DNA of 64,000 bases from Exiguobacterium sp. TNDT2 (GCF_003331145.1 NZ_QLVE01000002.1:124001-188000); one strand, 5' to 3'; positions 42,542 to 52,161 are shown, counted from the stretch's first letter. Numbers and translations: made by a program. The notes: a model not told the origin generated them from the letters alone.

Positions 42542-43477
42542 TTATTTTATCGTGACCGCCAAGGCGTCCCCAAGGAACGTCGCCAGTTCGAGCATGCCAT
42601 ACTGCCCTGCTTTCGCTTCGGCGTCCGAATTATAGTTCGTGTTCGTGTTGACGTCATACGCGTACACGTTCCCGTCCTCGTCTTCGATGATTTCAATTCC
42701 GGCAACGGCAATTTGATTGTTCTTCAGAAACGCCTCTAGCTGCTTGATAATCGGGTCGTCGAAACCGGCGACGATTTCGAACTTCGCCGGCGGCGTCTCG
42801 CCGACCGGGCAAAACTGGCCTTCAATCGAGCAGGCGTCGGCCGGGCAGAGTTCGAAGCCGTCTGACGTATCGACTCGTACCGCGTAAACGAACTTGCCCC
42901 CGATGAACTCACAGCGTGTGATGAACGGTTTCGGTGCCTCGATATATTGTTGGATGAGCGTAATCCCGTCAATCGATTCCTCGAACGTCGGTCCGTTCAC
43001 GTATGCCTTCAACGCATCGATCGAATGGAACAGTTGGACACCGAGCCCTTTACCGGCCCGGTTGTGTTTCGTGATGAACGGCGTCATCCCGAGCTTCTCG
43101 GCCGCCTCGATGATTTGGGCTTTCCCGACGGCCGCAATCGTCTTCGGCACTCGAATTCCCTCTTGGCGGAGCGCCGTATATTGATTGACCTTGCTCACTT
43201 CGAGCCGAATCGCCCGTGTCCCATTGAAGACCGTTCGTCCGTTCGCTTCGAGCCAAGCAAGCACCCCTTCCGTCAATTCCGGCGCATAGCGATGCCCTCG
43301 CGTGTGTGACGAGGCGCTCATCCGGTTATAAAACACACCTTCCGGCGGCTCTGCCATGAGATCAATCGTCCCTTGGTCAAGATGCCACAGCTCATACGGC
43401 AGTGATAATTCCTCGAGTCGTTTCACGAGGTGATCGGTCCATTCGTTGTTTTCATGGAGCACGTGAATTTTAGCCAT
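42542..43477 (-). CDS. RimK-like ATP-grasp protein
   Basis: 311 residues. An N-terminal preATP-grasp region, then KHNRAGKGLGVQLF (ATP-lid), QQYIEAPKPFITRCEF and YAYDVNTNTNYN with the metal-binding residues of RimK/GshB-type ligases. Probable amino-acid or peptide ligase forming an amide with a carboxylate substrate; substrate unknown. The ATG at 43477 has AAGGGGG; a longer frame to 43540 lacks a site. Alone, convergent with chdC. Confidence 0.82.
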   Translation of the reverse strand: MAKIHVLHENNEWTDHLVKRLEELSLPYELWHLDQGTIDLMAEPPEGVFYNRMSASSHTRGHRYAPELTEGVLAWLEANGRTVFNGTRAIRLEVSKVNQYTALRQEGIRVPKTIAAVGKAQIIEAAEKLGMTPFITKHNRAGKGLGVQLFHSIDALKAYVNGPTFEESIDGITLIQQYIEAPKPFITRCEFIGGKFVYAVRVDTSDGFELCPADACSIEGQFCPVGETPPAKFEIVAGFDDPIIKQLEAFLKNNQIAVAGIEIIEDEDGNVYAYDVNTNTNYNSDAEAKAGQYGMLELATFLGDALAVTIK

Positions 43478-43640
43478 GTGAATCCCCCTTTTTGATGCCC
43501 TTACTGTACCACATCGATATCCGATTATTCCAATGCGCATAATTTATGATGCGTTATTTCTTAATTCATAACGGTTTCATGGTATAATGAACTTAATAAT
43601 ATAGCGAAATGTGATTAATTTCTAAAAGGAAGTGATGTGT

Positions 43641-45131
43641 TTGAATGGTTCGATTTTAAGTACGGATGTCTTAATTTTGTTGTTCGGGTTGCTCCTTGTC
43701 GCCGGCGTGTTGGCCACACGCGTATCGACTCGTTTCGGCTTGCCTGCCTTGATCCTGTTTATGGGTATCGGTATGCTGATGGGCAGCGATATCACCGGTC
43801 TGATTTTCTTCGATGATACCGATCTCGCTCAAATGATCGGCGTCGCCGCACTTGTCGTCATTTTGTTCGAAGGTGGATTGCAGACGAAATGGTCGTCGAT
43901 CCGGAGCGTCCTCGCCCCGTCCGCTTCACTCGCCACAATTGGCGTCTTGTTGACGACCGGACTTATCGCCGTGGCCGTTCGTTTCGTATTTGGCTTCGAC
44001 TGGATTGAATCTTTCCTATTCGGCGCAATCATCGGTTCAACCGATGCGGCTGCCGTCTTCGCCGCCTTTAAAGGAAAGAATATCTCGCCGAAAGTCGGCG
44101 CGACACTCGAAGCCGAGTCCGGCACGAATGACCCGATGGCGATGTTCTTGACGATTCTCGCCCTCGATTTCATGTTAAAACCCGACACGACGATTTGGGA
44201 CGGTGTTTGGATGTTTACCCTCCAACTCCTCGTCGGGGCGTTCGTCGGTTACATGCTCGGGAACTTGTCCCGACTCATGCTCAACCACTTGCGCCTCGAG
44301 TCGAGTGGTTTGCACGCCGTCCTCATGATTTCGATGGCGTTCATGACGTATGGCGTCGCCGCATACTTCGCCGGTAGCGGACTGCTCGCCGTCTATCTCG
44401 CCGCGATGATTGTCGGGAATGCGCATACAGCCCACGAAGTGACCATCGTCCAATTCTCAGAGGCACTCGCTTGGATTATGCAAATCATCATGTTCGTCAT
44501 TCTCGGCCTGCTCGTCTTCCCGAGACAGTTGCTCGACCCGGAGCTCATCTGGAAAGGGTTATTGATTTCGTTCATCCTGATGTTCATCGCCCGGCCGATT
44601 GCCGTCTATTTATCGACAATCAAGATGCAGTTTACCCACAAAGAAAAACTGTTTATCTCGTGGGCCGGACTGAAAGGCGCCGTGCCGATTGTCCTCGCTA
44701 CGTTCCCGCTCATCGCAGGCATCGACAACGCCCAATTGATTTTCAACACCGTCTTCTTCGTCGTCGTGACGAGTGCCTTGATTCAAGGAACGACATTGAC
44801 ACCGCTCGCGGCAAAACTCGATTTGCTCGGACCGGATAAAATTCGATCGCCCTATACGATCGCACTCGTCTCGAGCAAGCAATCGCAACATCAGCTCGTC
44901 CCTTACGTGGCGACCGAAGAATCATCAATGATTGGAAAAACGCTCGCCGATATCACCTTGCCACCGAACACGGTCGTGAATGCGATTGTCCGTCAAGACT
45001 ATCTCATCCCGCCGACGGGCCAGACGAAAATCGAGCCAGGCGACTTGTTATACGTCCTCGCCTCGACGTATCGCCATGACCAACTCGATCGCAAGTTCGG
45101 GGAAGACGGGTTAGAGCGCGTCGAATTGTGA
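43641..45131 (+). CDS. Monovalent cation/proton antiporter with TrkA-C domain (K+/H+ type)
   Basis: About 496 residues: 12-13 helices of the Na+/H+ exchanger family with GSTDAAAVFAAF and ESGTNDPMA (ion-binding aspartates), then a cytosolic RCK_C-like domain (about 405-490, ending LYVLASTYRHDQ). This resembles NhaP2/CvrA-type potassium/proton antiporters. The TTG at 43641 fits the extended site AAGGAAGTGAT; GTG 43632 and ATG 43635 are too close to it. TATAAT at 43583 marks a promoter. Confidence 0.88.
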   Translation: MNGSILSTDVLILLFGLLLVAGVLATRVSTRFGLPALILFMGIGMLMGSDITGLIFFDDTDLAQMIGVAALVVILFEGGLQTKWSSIRSVLAPSASLATIGVLLTTGLIAVAVRFVFGFDWIESFLFGAIIGSTDAAAVFAAFKGKNISPKVGATLEAESGTNDPMAMFLTILALDFMLKPDTTIWDGVWMFTLQLLVGAFVGYMLGNLSRLMLNHLRLESSGLHAVLMISMAFMTYGVAAYFAGSGLLAVYLAAMIVGNAHTAHEVTIVQFSEALAWIMQIIMFVILGLLVFPRQLLDPELIWKGLLISFILMFIARPIAVYLSTIKMQFTHKEKLFISWAGLKGAVPIVLATFPLIAGIDNAQLIFNTVFFVVVTSALIQGTTLTPLAAKLDLLGPDKIRSPYTIALVSSKQSQHQLVPYVATEESSMIGKTLADITLPPNTVVNAIVRQDYLIPPTGQTKIEPGDLLYVLASTYRHDQLDRKFGEDGLERVEL

Positions 45132-45181
45132 CTCTCGTTTCTTCAATAAACTGTCACGTCAATTACGTTTATCCTTAGCTA

Positions 45182-45229
45182 AAAACGGACAGAGTAAAAG
45201 TGACAACACTTCTACGCTGTCCGTTTTTT
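45182..45229 (+). terminator. Long hairpin with T run, directly before the hsp20 ribosome site
   Basis: ACGGACAG-A-GTAAAAGTG pairs with CACTTCTAC-G-CTGTCCGT around ACAA, giving an almost 18-bp stem, then TTTTTT. It ends only about 16 bases before the hsp20 ATG. Confidence 0.8.
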
Positions 45230-45244
45230 GAAGGGGGAATTTGT

Positions 45245-45688
45245 ATGTTCGATTTGACGCCATTTCGGAAGAATGAGCTCGACCGATTGCGCAAAGATTT
45301 GTTCGGCGACGTCTTTGATCGGATGAATCAACTGTTCGACCTAAAAGACGGTTCCACGTCGTTCCTCGACTCCTTCAAACTCGACGTCCGGGACCAGGAT
45401 GGCCAATACGTCATCGAGGCCGAGATGCCAGGTATCAAAAAAGATAACATTCACATCCGCTACGACAAAGACTATCTCATCCTCTCGGTCGACCAACGTG
45501 AAGAGAGGGAAGAAGACAAAGACTACGTCTATCGGGAACGCCGCGTCACATCGATGCAACGTTCACTCTATCTACCGAACGTGAAAGAAGATGCCATCAA
45601 AGCGAGACTGTCAGACGGCGTGCTCCACTTGACCGTACCGAAAGCCGATGACGGCTCGAGCGCACGCACCATCGAAATCGAGGAATAA
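45245..45688 (+). CDS. Hsp20 / alpha-crystallin small heat shock protein
   Basis: 147 residues with the alpha-crystallin domain (about 40-147): KLDVRDQDGQYVIEAEMPG, then the A-x-x-x-n-G-v-L pattern ARLSDGVLHLTVPK. An ATP-independent holdase chaperone. The ATG at 45245 follows GAAGGGGG; a longer frame from 45200 begins inside the hairpin and is rejected. No CIRCE or CtsR box was found. Confidence 0.92.
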   Translation: MFDLTPFRKNELDRLRKDLFGDVFDRMNQLFDLKDGSTSFLDSFKLDVRDQDGQYVIEAEMPGIKKDNIHIRYDKDYLILSVDQREEREEDKDYVYRERRVTSMQRSLYLPNVKEDAIKARLSDGVLHLTVPKADDGSSARTIEIEE

Positions 45689-45726
45689 ATAAGGATCGTG
45701 CCGAGGCACGACCCTTATTTTTTTGC
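45684..45726. terminator. Bidirectional terminator between hsp20 and trpA
   Basis: AATAAGG-TCGTGC arms with one mismatch around CGAG, then seven T. The trpA stop codon TAA is within one arm. Confidence 0.88.
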
Positions 45727-46494
45727 GTTGACCGTCCGCGCCGATGCAATCAACGCGGCCACGTCCTGAACACGTCCCGCGTGGAGCGCCTCGACGATAA
45801 AACTACCGACGACGACCCCGTCACAGGCTGCCCCGAGCGTCCGAACCTGATCGGCGCGATGGACACCGAATCCGGCGAGCACCGGTACCGGTGACCGCTC
45901 CGTCAACGAACGCAAGTGGTCGAGTAACTCCTCCGGGAACACATCCGTTTTCCCGGTCGTCCCTTTGAGCGTCACCGCATAGACGAATCCTTCCGCCTGA
46001 TCCAGGATCGTGTCGATGCGAGCCTGACTGCTCGTCAACGTGACGAGCGGTACGACCGCGACCTCGTGACGATCGATGCCGGCGAACAAATCGAGGCTCT
46101 CTTCAAACGGCAAATCGGGAATGATGACGCCGCTGACTCCAGACGCTGCCGCTCGCTCGAAGAAGCGCTCGACCCCGAACCGGAACACCGGATTCAAGTA
46201 CGTCATCAGGACGATCGGGACCGAAAAACGACCCGTTCCTTCTATTAAACGGTCCAACACGTCCGTCAACGTCACACCGTGTTCGAGGGCGCGCATTCCG
46301 GCCGCCTCGATGACGGGACCGTCTGCTACCGGATCGGAAAACGGGATACCGAGCTCGATGGCCGTCGCACCCATCGCCTCCAACCGTTCGATCGTCGGGA
46401 TCAAGCTGTCGAGACCGTCGTCCCCGGCCATAATGTACGGGACGAACGCCGTCCCTTCACTCCGCTGTCGAATCGCTTCATCTAACCGCATCAT
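45715..46494 (-). CDS. trpA: Tryptophan synthase alpha chain TrpA
   Basis: 259 residues. It cleaves indole-3-glycerol phosphate to indole, channelled to TrpB. Catalytic Glu48 in [14 protein letters not shown] and Asp58 nearby are present; GFGVHRADQ and [11 protein letters not shown] form the phosphate site. The ATG overlaps the trpB stop by four bases. Last gene of the trp operon. Confidence 0.96.
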   Translation of the reverse strand: MMRLDEAIRQRSEGTAFVPYIMAGDDGLDSLIPTIERLEAMGATAIELGIPFSDPVADGPVIEAAGMRALEHGVTLTDVLDRLIEGTGRFSVPIVLMTYLNPVFRFGVERFFERAAASGVSGVIIPDLPFEESLDLFAGIDRHEVAVVPLVTLTSSQARIDTILDQAEGFVYAVTLKGTTGKTDVFPEELLDHLRSLTERSPVPVLAGFGVHRADQVRTLGAACDGVVVGSFIVEALHAGRVQDVAALIASARTVNAKK

Positions 46495-47675
46495 TGTGTC
46501 ACCCTTTCTCGAATCGTATGAACATCCTTATCCCCGCGACCAGATAGACAGATGACGAGCACGTCATCCGCGTCCATCGTTTTGGCGAGCGTTTCCGCAT
46601 AGGCGAGCGCATGCGATGACTCGAGTGCCGGGATGATTCCTTCTTGGCGACTGAGCGTCATGCAGGCCGCGAGTGCGTCTTCGTCCGTTACCGCCGCGTA
46701 GCGAACCCGTTCGATGTCTTTTAAGAAGCTGTGCTCTGGTCCGACGCCCGGATAATCGAGCCCGGCCGAGATCGAGTGCGCTTCCTGGATTTGTCCGGCC
46801 GCGTCTTGCAAGACGTACATGAGCGACCCGTGGAGCACCCCGACCTCACCTTTCGTGAGCGTCGCCGCATGCTTGTCCGTATCGACGCCACTCCCTGCTG
46901 CCTCGACACCGTATAAGGCGACTGTTTCGTCATTCAAGAACGGATAGAACATACCCATCGCATTGCTGCCGCCACCGACACAGGCGACGACCGCATCAGG
47001 GAGACGACCTGTCTTCTCAAGCACTTGGCGACGCGTCTCCGTCCCGATGACGCTTTGGAAATCGCGGACCATCGTCGGGAACGGGTGCGGTCCAAGCACC
47101 GACCCCATCACATAATGCGTGTCATCGACATGTTTGACCCAGTAACGGAGTGCCTCGTTGACGGCATCTTTCAATGTCCGGCTCCCTGACTTGACGGGAA
47201 CGACGGTCGCACCGAGCAGTTCCATTCGAAACACGTTCAATTCTTGACGTTCGACGTCGACCTCCCCCATGAAAATCGTACATTCGAGATTGAGGAGCGC
47301 ACATACCGTCGCCGTGGCGACACCGTGCTGTCCGGCCCCTGTTTCGGCGACGACTTTTCGTTTGCCCATTCGTTTGGCGAGGAGCGCCTGGCCGATCGTG
47401 TTGTTGATTTTATGGGCCCCGGTATGGTTCAAGTCTTCCCGTTTCAAATAGACGTTCGTCCCGAGGCGACGGCTCATGTTCTCCGCATAATAGAGCGGCG
47501 TCTCACGACCGACGTACTCGCTGAGGAGATCGTTGAAGCGTACCTGGAACTCAGGGTCTTGTTTCGCTTCCTCGTAAGCCACTTCGAGCTCTTCGACCGC
47601 TTGCATGAGCGTCTCCGGGATATATTTTCCGCCATATGGGCCAAACTTTCCGTTCACTGGTTGTGTATACATCAT
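46491..47675 (-). CDS. trpB: Tryptophan synthase beta chain TrpB
   Basis: 394 residues. PLP enzyme joining indole and serine. The Schiff-base lysine is K89 in [20 protein letters not shown] binds the PLP phosphate. Typical length. Its ATG overlaps trpF by four bases and its end overlaps trpA by four. Confidence 0.97.
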   Translation of the reverse strand: MMYTQPVNGKFGPYGGKYIPETLMQAVEELEVAYEEAKQDPEFQVRFNDLLSEYVGRETPLYYAENMSRRLGTNVYLKREDLNHTGAHKINNTIGQALLAKRMGKRKVVAETGAGQHGVATATVCALLNLECTIFMGEVDVERQELNVFRMELLGATVVPVKSGSRTLKDAVNEALRYWVKHVDDTHYVMGSVLGPHPFPTMVRDFQSVIGTETRRQVLEKTGRLPDAVVACVGGGSNAMGMFYPFLNDETVALYGVEAAGSGVDTDKHAATLTKGEVGVLHGSLMYVLQDAAGQIQEAHSISAGLDYPGVGPEHSFLKDIERVRYAAVTDEDALAACMTLSRQEGIIPALESSHALAYAETLAKTMDADDVLVICLSGRGDKDVHTIRERVTQ

Positions 47676-48226
47676 GTTTCCTCCTTGGCGCGTCGGATGA
47701 ACGCGCGAATCTTATCGTGATTTTTCTGTTTATTTGTTTCCACACCACTCGAGACGTCGACGCCGTCCGGTCGCATGGCGCGAATCGCCGCGCCGACATT
47801 GTCGACATTCAATCCACCGGCGAGCCAAAACGTTCGCTCCGGCCGTTCGAGCGTCTCCCAATTGAGCGTCTCCCCACTGCCCGGTGTCGGGGCGTCGAGT
47901 AAAATGACATCAGCCTCCGACTGTTGACTTGCTTCGATGAGCGGAAGCCCGAACTGACGGAACGCTTCAAGCGGGCGCGTCCGACGGTGCAATTGAATGT
48001 CGGTCAAGCCGCAAGCGACGGCAGCTTCGACTTCTTTGACTGTCGGGTCGAGAAACACGCCGACGACCCGAACCCCGTCAGGAATCAATTGGCGCAACCG
48101 TTGCGCCGTTTTGATATCGACCTGCCGCGGACTGTCCGCAAACACGAACCCGATGGCATCTGCTCCCGCCTCTACCGCCGTGACGACACTGGCCTCGGTC
48201 GTCAGTCCACATATTTTAACGAACAT
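47672..48226 (-). CDS. trpF: Phosphoribosylanthranilate isomerase TrpF
   Basis: 184 residues, a little short for the family. Catalytic cysteine in [11 protein letters not shown] and aspartate in [10 protein letters not shown] are present. The ATG at 48226 lies 25 bases inside trpC, an unusually long overlap. GGAGTTGACG-like sequence upstream is the ribosome site. Confidence 0.94.
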   Translation of the reverse strand: MFVKICGLTTEASVVTAVEAGADAIGFVFADSPRQVDIKTAQRLRQLIPDGVRVVGVFLDPTVKEVEAAVACGLTDIQLHRRTRPLEAFRQFGLPLIEASQQSEADVILLDAPTPGSGETLNWETLERPERTFWLAGGLNVDNVGAAIRAMRPDGVDVSSGVETNKQKNHDKIRAFIRRAKEET

Positions 48227-48963
48227 GACGTCAACTCCTCGATTAAAGCTGTCGGGTCGTCCTGTCGCATGAGCGCCTCCCCGACGAGAATCGCCCGGGC
48301 CCCGGCCGTCTGTAACCGTCGGGCCGCCTCGCCTGTGCTGACACCACTCTCACTGACGAACGCGACGTCAGGATATTTCTTCATCAAGTCGACCGAAGTA
48401 TCGAGCGAGACCTCGAACGTTTTCAAGTTCCGATTATTGATGCCGATCAAGACGTCTCCGAGTTCGAGTGCCGTCTTTAGCTCGGCCTCATCGTGCACTT
48501 CGACGAGGACGTCGAGACCGATGGACCGCGCATACTGTTTTAACGTATGGAGCCGACTCGGATGAAGTGCCGCGACGATCAACAGTGCCGCACTCGCCCC
48601 GGCCGCTTTGGCCCGGTCGAGTTGTCGTTCGTCGATGATAAAGTCTTTACAGAGGACCGGGATCTCGACAGCGGCCGCGACATCACGCAAGTCGTCGAAC
48701 GAACCGTTGAAGTAAGTCGTATCCGTCAAAACCGAAATCATTGTCGCCCCTGCCTGTTCATACGTGCGGGCCCGACTCACGACATCTACTTCCTCGCGTA
48801 TCACCCCTTTTGACGGAGATGCCCGCTTAATCTCAGCGATAACATGGAAGCCGTCCTTCATTAAATCCGGTAAAGAAATGGCTGTCGACCGCGTCACCTT
48901 GATGTCTGCCATTTGATTGACCTCTTCGATTTTCGTCCCGATAATTTTCGTCAAGTAGCTCAT
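48202..48963 (-). CDS. trpC: Indole-3-glycerol phosphate synthase TrpC
   Basis: 253 residues, TIM barrel. VIAEIKRASPSKG has the catalytic lysine, VLCKDFIID the second, and GINNRNLKTF, SESGVST and LVGEALMR the phosphate site. Overlaps trpD by four bases and trpF by 25. Confidence 0.96.
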   Translation of the reverse strand: MSYLTKIIGTKIEEVNQMADIKVTRSTAISLPDLMKDGFHVIAEIKRASPSKGVIREEVDVVSRARTYEQAGATMISVLTDTTYFNGSFDDLRDVAAAVEIPVLCKDFIIDERQLDRAKAAGASAALLIVAALHPSRLHTLKQYARSIGLDVLVEVHDEAELKTALELGDVLIGINNRNLKTFEVSLDTSVDLMKKYPDVAFVSESGVSTGEAARRLQTAGARAILVGEALMRQDDPTALIEELTSCSLKYVD

Positions 48964-49949
48964 GCGCCGACCTCCGTTCGTTGTAGTTGTTTGAGTACGC
49001 GGATGGCGTGCCCTTCATCGATGCTTGCCGTTGCCACGGCGACGCCTTCGCGAAGCGTCTGGACCGTCCCGTACGTACATAGGGCGAGTGCGGCGTTCAA
49101 TAAGACGACGTCTCGCGCCGGTCCTGGTTCTCCGTTCAAGACGGCAAGGAGCGTCTCGGCATTTTCAACCGGTGTCCCGCCTTTTAACGCTGACAGCGGC
49201 GCTCGCATCAGTCCGATATCTCTCGGGTCGACGGTGTAGCGAACTACTTTGTCGCCATTGAAGAACAAGACGTCGTTTCTGCCGGCAAGACTCGCTTCAT
49301 CTAGCCCGCCTGACCCATGGACGACCATGCCGCGCTCGACGCCGAGGTGGCGCATCGCCGTCGCCATCTTCTCGACGAGCGATGGGTGGTACACGCCGAT
49401 CAATTGGCGCTTCGGCTTGAGCGGGTTCGTCAACGGACCGATTTGATTGAAGATGGTCGCCGTGGCGAGTCGTTTCCGGACCGGCATGACGTGCTTCATG
49501 ACCGGATGGATATGTTGGGCGAACAAGAAGCTCAAGTTCGTCCGCTCGAGGTCGGCGAGCATCGCCTCATGACTTTGGACGATTGGGATATTTAATGACT
49601 CGAGGACGTCGGCACTGCCTGACCGGCTCGACACGCTGCGATTCCCATGTTTGGCGACCGGGATATCGAGCCCCGCCAAGACGAACGCGACTGTCGAGCT
49701 GATGTTGAACGTGTTCGCCCCGTCCCCGCCCGTGCCACAGACGTCGAGCACAGGAAGCGCCGTCTCGGGGAACGTGGCTGCCTCACGGATGTAGTCGGCG
49801 AGCCCGGCCATCTCCTCGGCCGTCTCCCCGCGCGCTTTCATGGCGAGCAACACCTCGGCGATTTGCGCTTCATCGGCTTGGAACAGCTCGGCCGCCGCCA
49901 GTTTCATTTCGTTCGTCGTCAATGGGTTCGTCAATAGTCGTGTTAACAT
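48960..49949 (-). CDS. trpD: Anthranilate phosphoribosyltransferase TrpD
   Basis: 329 residues. DVCGTGGDG (PRPP loop), AKHGNRSVSS and GGLDEASL are all present. GGAGGAACGG precedes the ATG. It is the first gene of the operon; trpE and trpG are not upstream, so anthranilate synthase must be encoded elsewhere. Confidence 0.96.
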   Translation of the reverse strand: MLTRLLTNPLTTNEMKLAAAELFQADEAQIAEVLLAMKARGETAEEMAGLADYIREAATFPETALPVLDVCGTGGDGANTFNISSTVAFVLAGLDIPVAKHGNRSVSSRSGSADVLESLNIPIVQSHEAMLADLERTNLSFLFAQHIHPVMKHVMPVRKRLATATIFNQIGPLTNPLKPKRQLIGVYHPSLVEKMATAMRHLGVERGMVVHGSGGLDEASLAGRNDVLFFNGDKVVRYTVDPRDIGLMRAPLSALKGGTPVENAETLLAVLNGEPGPARDVVLLNAALALCTYGTVQTLREGVAVATASIDEGHAIRVLKQLQRTEVGA

Positions 49950-49975
49950 GTCCGTTCCTCCTCAAGCATTTTGGG

Positions 49976-50215
49976 TATAAAAAAACTCCATACGACGTCT
50001 GTCGTATGGAGGACGGTATGGACCGCGGTGCCACCTCTCGTTGGATCGATTGATCCCACTTTCCGATGCTATCACATCGTATCCTGATAACGGAGGAAGC
50101 CGTCATGACCTACTTGATTCAGCCATGCTCTCATGAGCCCATTCACGTAAATGTCTCGGCCAGGATCCCACCATCCCCGGCTCTCTTGACGAGACTTATT
50201 CACGCTACTCTTCTC
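49976..50215 (-). ncRNA. Trp T-box leader 1 (proximal to trpD)
   Basis: On the minus strand: AGAAGAGTA near the 5' end, specifier TGG within GTGAATGGGCTC, T-box AGAGGTGGCACCGCGG, then terminator CTCCATACGAC / GTCGTATGGAG followed by seven T at 49984-49978. Uncharged tRNA-Trp should allow antitermination. Confidence 0.92.
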
Positions 50216-50243
50216 AATCACTGATTTATCATGTGTTGAAACG

Positions 50244-50505
50244 AAAAAAGGTTACCCGCCCGACTCATAGCTTACGCTAGGAGAAGGACGAGTAACCCCG
50301 TGGTGCCACCTTCGTTGGTTCCGTAGAACCCACTTCACGGACAAACATCCGCTTTCCCATGGTAACGGTGGGTGACCCGCTAAAGCCTACTAAAAGTTTC
50401 GGTTTAGAGCTCGGAAGTCCATTCGCGACGTCCCGCATACTGATTCGCACCAACCATCAGCTCTCTGTCATGCAGGGACCGTCGTTACTTCTCTTCGTCG
50501 ACGCC
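50244..50505 (-). ncRNA. Trp T-box leader 2 (promoter-proximal)
   Basis: On the minus strand: AAGAGAAGTAACGACGG at the 5' end, specifier TGG within GCGAATGGACTTCC, T-box GAAGGTGGCACCACGG, then a terminator stem GGGTTACTCG / CGGGTAACC with TTTTTT. A second, complete Trp T-box on the same transcript. Confidence 0.92.
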
Positions 50506-50533
50506 TTTATTCGTTTCAGTTAAGTTAACTCGT

Positions 50534-50562
50534 ACTATACAGGGCGGGCAACCTCCTGTCAA
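50534..50562 (-). promoter_or_regulatory. Sigma-A promoter of the trp operon
   Basis: On the minus strand: TTGACA (50562-50557), 17-base spacer, TATAGT (50539-50534), about 30 bases before T-box 2. Confidence 0.8.
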
Positions 50563-50634
50563 ACAAAAGCGTGCAAAAAAACTTTGCTTCTATAGGTGCG
50601 GCCAAATCGATGCCGTCTTTTACGATTTCACGAG

Positions 50635-50664
50635 TTGACACTTGTTTTTTTTGTCTGCTATAGT
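50635..50664 (+). promoter_or_regulatory. Sigma-A promoter of the amino acid permease
   Basis: TTGACA, 18-base spacer, TATAGT with a TGC extension. The start lies about 42 bases downstream. Confidence 0.75.
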
Positions 50665-50705
50665 CGTCCCCAACCACACTTCACTCAACTAAAGGAGAAT
50701 CAACT

Positions 50706-52067
50706 TTGGCAACTAGCAAATTAAAACGTGAACTGTCCACACGGCAGTTGACGATGATTTCGCTCGGCAGTGCCATCGGGACAGGCCTCTTTCTCGGAAG
50801 CGGGCTCGCCATTCAAACGGCCGGACCGAGCGTGCTCGTCAGTTACGCCATCGGGGCGTTCATCGTCCTGTTGTTGATGGGCTGTCTCGCTGAGATGACG
50901 GTCGCCCATCCGACCTCGGGCTCGTTCGGCACGATCGCCGAGCGGTATATCCATCCGCTTGCCGGATTCTTGGTCCGCTACTCGTACTGGGTCGCCAACG
51001 TCCTGGCCATCGGCGTCGAAGTGAGTGCGATCGCCATCTATATGCGGTACTGGTTCCCTGATGTGAACGGATTCGTCTGGGTCGCCGTATTCGGCGGGTT
51101 GCTCATCTACGTCAACGCCCGGCACGTCCATACGTTCGGGACCACTGAATACTGGTTATCGTTTATCAAAGTGACGGCCATCATTCTGTTCATCGTCCTC
51201 GGGGCGGCCACGTTGTTCGGTCAACCCGGTTCACCAATCGAATCGATCACGACCGGGAATGAAGGTTTCTTCGCCTTCGGGTTTTACGGGATGTGGGTGA
51301 CGATTTTCATCTCGCTCTTCAGTTTCCTCGGAACCGAGCTCGTCGCCGTCACAGCTGGTGAAGCGAAAGACCCGGACCGCGCCGTCCCGAAAGCGTTGCG
51401 TGCGACCGTATTCCGGTTGACGTTCTTTTATCTCGTCACAATCGCCATCATGCTCATGCTCATCCCGTGGCAGCAGGCTGGGATCGATCAAAGCCCGTTC
51501 GTTCTCGTCATGCAACAGTTTGACGTGCCTGGTGCCGCCGGTATTCTGAACTTCGTCATTTTGATCGCCGCCTTGTCGGCGATGAACGCCCAGCTTTACG
51601 CGTCGACGCGGATGATGTATTCCCTCGCCGAGGCCGGGGATGCTCCGCGAATCTTTAAAAAGGTCAGCGCTAGCGGGATTCCAATGCCCGCCCTATTCGT
51701 CTCGACGGGCGGAATCATTCTCGCGGCACTACTTCAAGTGTTCATGGAAACATCGTATCCATTCCTCATGGGGATTTCGATGTTCGGAGCCATCTTCACA
51801 TGGTTCATGGTGTTCGTCTCACATCTGTTCTTCCGCAAGAAATGGACAGGACGCAAATTGCCGGTCCGCATGATCGGTTATCCGTTCCTACCGCTACTCG
51901 GTGCCGGGCTGTTGCTCAGCCTGATGATCACGACATGGTTTACCGACTTCAATATTCTGCTCAAGTTCGGGATTCCATGGTTGGTCGGATTGACCGTCAT
52001 CTATCTGGTCCGTGAGCGGTTCCGCAAAGCAAAAGATCAAGCAGACGACATCGAACAAGCCAACTGA
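50706..52067 (+). CDS. APC family amino acid permease
   Basis: 453 residues with 12 helices; SLGSAIGTGLFLGSG is the family's helix-1 substrate motif, and GSFGTIAERY and FSFLGTELVAVTAGEAKDP are typical of AlaP/YbxG-like transporters. Amino-acid specificity cannot be read. It starts at TTG, fixed by AAAGGAG eight bases upstream. Divergent from the trp operon but without a T-box of its own, so a tryptophan role is only a possibility. Confidence 0.9.
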   Translation: MATSKLKRELSTRQLTMISLGSAIGTGLFLGSGLAIQTAGPSVLVSYAIGAFIVLLLMGCLAEMTVAHPTSGSFGTIAERYIHPLAGFLVRYSYWVANVLAIGVEVSAIAIYMRYWFPDVNGFVWVAVFGGLLIYVNARHVHTFGTTEYWLSFIKVTAIILFIVLGAATLFGQPGSPIESITTGNEGFFAFGFYGMWVTIFISLFSFLGTELVAVTAGEAKDPDRAVPKALRATVFRLTFFYLVTIAIMLMLIPWQQAGIDQSPFVLVMQQFDVPGAAGILNFVILIAALSAMNAQLYASTRMMYSLAEAGDAPRIFKKVSASGIPMPALFVSTGGIILAALLQVFMETSYPFLMGISMFGAIFTWFMVFVSHLFFRKKWTGRKLPVRMIGYPFLPLLGAGLLLSLMITTWFTDFNILLKFGIPWLVGLTVIYLVRERFRKAKDQADDIEQAN

Positions 52068-52069
52068 AA

Positions 52070-52106
52070 CAAGCGCCTGTCCGCAACGGATGGGCGCTTG
52101 TTTTTC
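52070..52106 (+). terminator. Terminator of the permease gene
   Basis: CAAGCGCC-TGTCCG pairs with CGGATGGGCGCTTG, then TTTTT. Confidence 0.88.
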
Positions 52107-52121
52107 GTTATTCCAGGACAC

Positions 52122-52153
52122 AAAACGAGCACCTGTCACGATTGACGGGTGCC
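52122..52153 (-). terminator. Terminator of the M23 hydrolase gene
   Basis: GGCACCCGTC pairs with GACAGGTGCT on the minus strand (one mismatch), then GTTTT. Confidence 0.75.
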
Positions 52154-52161
52154 CATTGAAA

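Noticed and set aside
45132-45244. CIRCE or CtsR site for hsp20
   Set aside because: Neither the TTAGCACTC inverted repeat nor tandem AGGTCAAA-type heptads are present.
50706-52067. Calling the permease a tryptophan transporter
   Set aside because: It is divergent from trp and has no T-box; APC sequence alone does not fix the substrate.
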